Origin: Bacillota bacterium
GTDB lineage: Bacteria; Bacillota; UBA4882; UBA10575
Direction of reading: 5' to 3'
Assembly (NCBI GenBank): GCA_012727895.1
Contig: JAAYGG010000029.1
Span: 1 to 43,650, forward strand
Length of the DNA stretch: 43,650 bases
Below are positions 39,225-43,650 of the stretch, piece after piece; positions within the stretch are counted from its first letter, which is position 1; each line of letters starts with the position of its first letter. A model generated the notes under the pieces. That model did no database searches. It saw only the letters and a program-made list of their open reading frames with translations, and was not told the DNA's origin. A program made the position numbers and the translations under genes.

Positions 39225-40724
39225 GTGGGGAAATTGTTGGAGCAGTTACGGCAGATCTGGGAAAAAATGGACAAGCGGAAGCGGCTCTTCCTGATCGGTG
39301 GGACGGTTCTGTTCTTAGTCGCTTTCAGCTTTTTTGTCTACCAGATCAGCAAGGTTGAATATGAATTGCTTTATGGCAACCTCTCCCAGATTGAACAGGA
39401 CGAGATCATCGGCAGCCTGCGGGAGATGAATATACCATACCGGAAGGCCAAAGATGCCCTTTATGTGCCAAACGCCTCGGAAGTCCGGGCGGAGTTGATG
39501 AAGGCCGGCATCCCCAAAGGGGGGATCGTGGGCTGGGAGATCTTCGACCGGACAAGCCTGGGGACAACCCATTTTCTGAACCAAGTGAATTACCAGCGGG
39601 CTTTGCAGAACGAAATCCGTCGCACCCTCCGGGAGATCGACGGGATTTTGGACGCCCATGTCATTCTGGACCTTCCGGATCAAGAACCGGTTTTTTGGGA
39701 TGAAGTAAAACCGCCTTCCGCAGCCATTACTTTGAAACTGGCGGCGCCCAATATCCTTTCCCCCCGCCAGATCTCGGCCATCGCCAACCTGGTGGCCGGG
39801 ACGGTAGTGGGGATGTCGGTGGAAAACATAACGATCATCGATAACTTCGCCAATGACCTGACCGAACTGATGCAGGAAAAAGAGCATACCACCATTTCGT
39901 GGTTTGAGGATCAGTACGCCGCCAGGCGCGCTTTGGAGAAGGATCTGGAGAAGAGCCTGGAGAGGCTCTTGGGCAAAGCCTTTGGCCTGCGGCAGGTGGC
40001 GGCCAGGGTCAGTGTGGAGATGAACTTTGACCAACAGGAGATTAGGAAAGAAACCTTCGGCACCCGGGGGATTCCCCGGAGCGAACAGGAGATCCGTGAG
40101 GCTTACGAGGGGCAAGGGGGAGTACGGCCGGTGGGAATCCCCGGAACGGATTCGAATATCACCGAATACCGTTTCGGCGATGACCAGGAGGCCGTTTACA
40201 GCCGGGAAGAAAGAATTGTCAACTATGAAATCGACCGGATTGAGGAGCACCTGATAAAAACACCCGGGCGGGTGGAAAGGATCAATGTGGCCCTCTTGAT
40301 CGGTCAGGAGTTGTCCCCGGTGTTGCAAGCCCAGATTGAAGAGCTGACCGGCGCCGCCGTCGGTTATGATATGGCCAGGGGCGATACGATTTCGGTGGTG
40401 AGTATACCCTTTGCCGAACCGGAGGTCTTTCGTCCCGAACCGGAGGCCTTTTCCTGGCAGGCGGTGCTCAACTGGGCGGCTCTTTTCTTAGTTTTGGTGC
40501 TGGGAGCAGTCTTTGCCTGGAGAATAGTGGCTACGACCCGCCGGCCGCCCACCGTCGACGTGGTGGTTGGCGGCGAAGAAGAGGAAGCCGCCGCCCTGGA
40601 GGAAGAGGAGCTTTCCGCCGAGGAGAAGCGGCGCCGGCAGCGCCAGGAGTTCCTGCAGAAATTGGCCACGGAGAAACCGGAGGACGTCGCCGCTTTGCTC
40701 AAGGCTTGGATTTTGGAGGATTAG
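39225..40724 (+). CDS. fliF: Flagellar MS-ring protein FliF
   Basis: A 499-residue membrane protein forming the MS ring. Two membrane helices are seen: residues 23-43 (R-L-F-L-I-G-G-T-V-L-F-L-V-A-F) and about 408-432 (V-L-N-W-A-A-L-F-L-V-L-V-L-G-A-V). Between them are the ring-building motifs, including Y-E-L-L-Y-G-N-L-S, G-T-T-H-F-L-N-Q-V-N-Y-Q-R-A-L and A-I-A-N-L-V-A-G-T-V. The cytoplasmic C terminus ends in P-E-D-V-A-A-L-L-K-A-W-I, the FliG-binding region. GTG start with AAGGAGGG upstream. Confidence 0.96.
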   Translation: MGKLLEQLRQIWEKMDKRKRLFLIGGTVLFLVAFSFFVYQISKVEYELLYGNLSQIEQDEIIGSLREMNIPYRKAKDALYVPNASEVRAELMKAGIPKGGIVGWEIFDRTSLGTTHFLNQVNYQRALQNEIRRTLREIDGILDAHVILDLPDQEPVFWDEVKPPSAAITLKLAAPNILSPRQISAIANLVAGTVVGMSVENITIIDNFANDLTELMQEKEHTTISWFEDQYAARRALEKDLEKSLERLLGKAFGLRQVAARVSVEMNFDQQEIRKETFGTRGIPRSEQEIREAYEGQGGVRPVGIPGTDSNITEYRFGDDQEAVYSREERIVNYEIDRIEEHLIKTPGRVERINVALLIGQELSPVLQAQIEELTGAAVGYDMARGDTISVVSIPFAEPEVFRPEPEAFSWQAVLNWAALFLVLVLGAVFAWRIVATTRRPPTVDVVVGGEEEEAAALEEEELSAEEKRRRQRQEFLQKLATEKPEDVAALLKAWILED

Positions 40725-40754
40725 GCGCGTACGCGCGGGTTAGGGAGTGGAAAT

Positions 40755-41762
40755 ATGGCACAGACTCGTGACTTGACAGGGAGACAAAAAACCGCCATCT
40801 TACTTATCTCACTGGGTTCGGAAATTTCGGCGCAGATCTTAAAACACCTGGATGAAGATGAGATCGAGGATGTCACCCTGGAGATTGCCAATATGCGCCG
40901 GGTGAACCCGGAGGTCAAAGAAGCTGTGCTGGAGGAGTTTTATGAATTATGCCTGGCCCAGAATTACCTGGCAATCGGCGGGATTGATTATGCCAAGGAG
41001 ATGCTGGAAAAAGCCTTAGGGCCGGCAAAAGCCAGCGGGATTATTGATAAACTCATTAGTTCCCTGCAGATCAGGCCTTTTGATTTTGCCCGGAAAACTG
41101 AGCCGTCACAGCTTTTCAACTTCATCCAGAACGAGCATCCGCAGACCATCGCGCTAATCATGTCCTATCTCCATCCGGAGCAGGCGGGGGCGATCCTTTC
41201 CGCGCTTCCCGCCACCCAGCAGGTGGAGGTGGCGAAACGGATTGCCACCATGGACCGGACATCTCCCGAGGTGCTCAAGGAGATTGAAACGGTCTTGGAA
41301 AAAAGGCTTTCCTCCTTTGTTTTACAGGATTACAACGCCGGCGGTGTGGAAACCGCAGTCGCCATTCTTAACCGGGTGGACAGGGGAACGGAAAAAACCA
41401 TCATCGAATCTTTGGAAGAGGAAGACCCGGAACTGGCGGAAGAGATCAAGAAACGGATGTTTATCTTCGAGAATATTGTTACCCTGGATGACCGTTCGAT
41501 CCAGCGCGTCCTCAGGGAGGTGGATCTGAAGGATCTGGCCCTGGCCCTGAAGACTGCCAGCGAGGATGTGACCAACCGGATCTTCAAGAATATCTCCAAA
41601 CGTGCGGTGGAGATGTTGAGAGAAGACATGAGTCTGATGGGTCCGGTCCGCCTCCGCGATGTGGAAGAAGCACAACAGAAGATTGTCAATATCATCCGGC
41701 AACTGGATGAGAGTGGCGAGATCGTCATCGCCCGCGGCGGAGAGGATGAGATCATTGTCTAG
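40755..41762 (+). CDS. fliG: Flagellar motor switch protein FliG
   Basis: A 335-residue rotor protein coupling the MS ring to the stator and to CheY-P-controlled switching. N-terminal L-T-G-R-Q-K-T-A-I-L-L-I-S-L-G, middle-domain E-H-P-Q-T-I-A-L-I-M-S-Y-L and the C-terminal charged helix (L-K-T-A-S-E-D-V-T-N-R-I-F-K-N and M-L-R-E-D) are intact, with torque residues present in the last domain. ATG at 40755 has AGGGAGTG upstream. FliG stop overlaps the start region of fliH. Confidence 0.97.
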   Translation: MAQTRDLTGRQKTAILLISLGSEISAQILKHLDEDEIEDVTLEIANMRRVNPEVKEAVLEEFYELCLAQNYLAIGGIDYAKEMLEKALGPAKASGIIDKLISSLQIRPFDFARKTEPSQLFNFIQNEHPQTIALIMSYLHPEQAGAILSALPATQQVEVAKRIATMDRTSPEVLKEIETVLEKRLSSFVLQDYNAGGVETAVAILNRVDRGTEKTIIESLEEEDPELAEEIKKRMFIFENIVTLDDRSIQRVLREVDLKDLALALKTASEDVTNRIFKNISKRAVEMLREDMSLMGPVRLRDVEEAQQKIVNIIRQLDESGEIVIARGGEDEIIV

Positions 41763-42651
41763 CGGCCGTGTCTTTAAATCCCCCCGGATCCGCCGGGAAT
41801 TCCGGGTGGTTGATTCCCCGGATCTAACGGCGCTCATCAGGGAAGCGGAGAAACAGGAAGAAGAGGAAGAAAAGAAAGAACAGCCCGCGATTGCACCCGC
41901 GCCGCCGGAACCGGAGGATTACGAAACCCGACGGCGCCAACTGGAAGAGGAGATCGGGAAAGCCCGGGCCGAGGCGGAACACCTCCAGGCCCGTGCGGAG
42001 GAGGAAGCCGCCGCCTTACTGGCGTCAGCCCGGGAAGAGGCGGAAAAATTACGCCGGGAAGCAGAGGAAGAACGGGAAAGGATCCTGGCGGAAGCGGAGG
42101 AAGAGCGGGAAAAGATCCGGGAAGAGGCCTATGCGGCCGGTTTTGAGGAGGGTCTCCGCAGCGGGAGAGAAGAGGCGGCTGCGGAATACAGTGAGAAACT
42201 GGCCGCCGCCGAGCAGGTGCGCAGGGAGGCGGAAGAGGAGAGCGCTCGCCTGCGGGAGTTGGCCGAAGAGGAAAGAAGAGCGCGGATTATGGAATCCGAA
42301 GGCGAGATACTCAAGTTAGCAGTGGAAATTGCCGAAAAAATAATTACCGGGAAGATTGACGAGTCCCCGGAGGCCTGGATGCAGATGGTGCGCAAGGCCG
42401 TGGAAAGAGTGGCCGGGGCGAAAGAAGTTGTGGTGCGGGTTGCTCCGGAAGATGAAGAATTCGTGGTCCTGCGGTTGGGAACGGTCAAGGAGGTCCTCTC
42501 CGAAGCACCGCCCGTGCAGGTGGTGGCGGATTCTTCCCTGAAAAAAGGGGATTTTGTCCTCCAGACCGACCTGGGCCAGGTTGACGGGAGGCTTAAGGAG
42601 CAACTGAATAAGATAGCCCAGGCTTTGCAGGAAGAGGCGATGGGGCAGTGA
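41755..42651 (+). CDS. fliH: Flagellar assembly protein FliH
   Basis: A 298-residue FliH, the regulator that binds FliI ATPase and docks it at the export gate. The first 45 residues ([11 protein letters not shown]) are followed by a very long Glu/Arg/Ala-rich coiled coil (about 75-185) and a conserved C-terminal domain ([18 protein letters not shown] and [16 protein letters not shown]). TTG at 41755 is preferred: AGAGGATGAG lies before it, and the start reads like other FliH proteins; ATG at 41746 is only 3 bases after the ribosome site. The coiled coil is longer than in many relatives. Confidence 0.88.
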   Translation: MSSGRVFKSPRIRREFRVVDSPDLTALIREAEKQEEEEEKKEQPAIAPAPPEPEDYETRRRQLEEEIGKARAEAEHLQARAEEEAAALLASAREEAEKLRREAEEERERILAEAEEEREKIREEAYAAGFEEGLRSGREEAAAEYSEKLAAAEQVRREAEEESARLRELAEEERRARIMESEGEILKLAVEIAEKIITGKIDESPEAWMQMVRKAVERVAGAKEVVVRVAPEDEEFVVLRLGTVKEVLSEAPPVQVVADSSLKKGDFVLQTDLGQVDGRLKEQLNKIAQALQEEAMGQ

Positions 42652-43650
42652 CAACCGGGACACGAAAAATCAGTGAAAGGGCTGGGATCGAGCCGTTTTC
42701 TGCAGCCCGTTACCGTAAAACCCTGGAACGGGCGGAGACTTTGCGACGGCTTGGCCGGGTGCAAAAGGTGGTCGGCCTTACTGTGGAAGCGGCCGGGCCG
42801 CCGGTTTTTCTTAACGAGACCTGCCTTTTGCAACCGGCGGTCAACGGGGGAACCCTCGCCGAAGTGGTGGGTTTCCGGGAAGGAAGGGTACTCCTCCTGC
42901 CCCTGGGAGAGATGGAACAGGTGGGTCCCGGTGCGGAGATTGTCGCCCTCGGGAAAAAACTGGAGGTCCGGGTTGGGTGGGACCTTTTGGGCCGGGTCGT
43001 TAACGGGCTGGGGGTCCCCATGGACGGGAAAGGACCGGTCAAAGGGGAAGCCTATTACCCGCTGGAGGCCTCCGCCCCGAATGCCTTGGAACGGACACGG
43101 ATCACTGAACCTTTGAGCCTTGGGATCCGGGCGGTCGACGCCCTGCTGACCTGTGGCAAAGGCCAGCGCTTGGGGATCTTTGCCGGCAGCGGGGTGGGGA
43201 AGAGCACGCTTTTGGGGATGATCGCCCGCAATACTTCGGCGGATGTGAACGTCATCGGCCTCATTGGTGAACGCGGGCGGGAAGTCCGGGAGTTTATCGA
43301 GAAGGACCTGGGGGAAGAAGGATTGAAGCGTTCGGTGGTGGTGGCCGCCACCTCGGACCAGCCTTCCTTGGTCCGGATCAAAGGGGCCCTGGCGGCAACG
43401 GCCATTGCCGAATACTTCCGGGACCAGGGGATGGATGTGATGTTGATGATGGATTCGGTCACCCGGATCGCCCTGGCCCAGCGGGAAATGGGGTTGGCCA
43501 TCGGCGAACCGCCGGCCACCCGTGGCTACACGCCCTCGGTTTTTGCCCTCCTCCCCCGGTTACTGGAACGTTCCGGGACCGCGCGGAAAGGCAGTATTAC
43601 CGCCTTATACACGGTGCTGGTGGAGGGGGATGACATGAACGAGCCGATCG
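42648..43650 (+). CDS. fliI: Flagellum-specific ATPase FliI (cut by window edge)
   Basis: The first 334 codons of FliI, the export ATPase related to F1-beta. GTG at 42648 overlaps the fliH stop (GTGA) and opens M-T-T-G-T-R-K-I-S. Visible motifs are [12 protein letters not shown] (Walker A), [22 protein letters not shown] (Walker B) and [13 protein letters not shown]. About 100 residues remain beyond the window. Confidence 0.95.
   Translation, partial: MTTGTRKISERAGIEPFSAARYRKTLERAETLRRLGRVQKVVGLTVEAAGPPVFLNETCLLQPAVNGGTLAEVVGFREGRVLLLPLGEMEQVGPGAEIVALGKKLEVRVGWDLLGRVVNGLGVPMDGKGPVKGEAYYPLEASAPNALERTRITEPLSLGIRAVDALLTCGKGQRLGIFAGSGVGKSTLLGMIARNTSADVNVIGLIGERGREVREFIEKDLGEEGLKRSVVVAATSDQPSLVRIKGALAATAIAEYFRDQGMDVMLMMDSVTRIALAQREMGLAIGEPPATRGYTPSVFALLPRLLERSGTARKGSITALYTVLVEGDDMNEPI

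Overview
The window looks like a chromosomal segment of a flagellated, CodY-containing Firmicute of moderately high GC content. The order dprA, topA, trmFO, xerC, hslV, hslU, codY, flgB, flgC, fliE, fliF, fliG, fliH, fliI (29.1-43.65 kb) is the classical Bacillus/Clostridia arrangement. Strong AGGAGG-type ribosome binding sites and TTGACA/TATAAT promoters agree with this. About a third of the genes appear to start with GTG or TTG. Several loci point to a two-membrane (diderm) cell: a TetR-linked TolC/HlyD/RND efflux operon, a Skp/OmpH-like periplasmic chaperone and a LolA/DUF4412-like exported protein. A diderm Firmicute (for example a Limnochordia/Hydrogenispora-like, Halanaerobiales-like or Negativicutes-like lineage) fits best, but the genus cannot be named from the sequence alone.

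Layout. 0-5.4 kb is accessory: the end of a DUF3160-type protein, a CapA-like metallophosphatase, an AbrB/PIN toxin-antitoxin pair, a MATE exporter, the LolA-like protein and an orphan protein that looks like a PD-(D/E)XK nuclease fused to a winged helix. 5.6-11.0 kb is a complete branched-chain amino acid ABC transporter (livK-livH-livM-livG-livF) ending in a CBS-CBS-ACT protein. It has a good sigma-A promoter, a CodY-box-like site at that promoter and a hairpin between livK and livH. 11.3-20.6 kb is mixed: a DUF4015 glycosidase-like protein with a Glu/Pro repeat tail, PhoU, a cupin, the Skp-like protein, an SDR, a convergent serine-palmitoyltransferase-like enzyme, RtcB, a Gln-rich microprotein, a Gfo/Idh/MocA oxidoreductase behind tandem palindromes, and a tiny lipoprotein. 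20.8-27.1 kb is the efflux operon with its own promoter and candidate operator. 27.3-32.4 kb holds yqeG-yqeH, dprA and topA-trmFO. 33.9-43.65 kb is xerC-hslVU-codY running into the early flagellar operon, which leaves the window inside fliI.

How the parts connect. CodY senses branched-chain amino acids; the liv operon imports them, and CodY-like boxes lie at the liv promoter and in the AT-rich gap upstream of xerC-hslVU-codY. The efflux operon, Skp-like chaperone and LolA-like protein would all act at an outer membrane. The serine-palmitoyltransferase-like gene beside an SDR raises the possibility of sphingoid-type lipids in that envelope. No rRNA, tRNA, CRISPR array, intact insertion sequence or prophage was seen. 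Many intergenic gaps carry alternating C/G-rich tracts and small hairpins that the genes do not explain.
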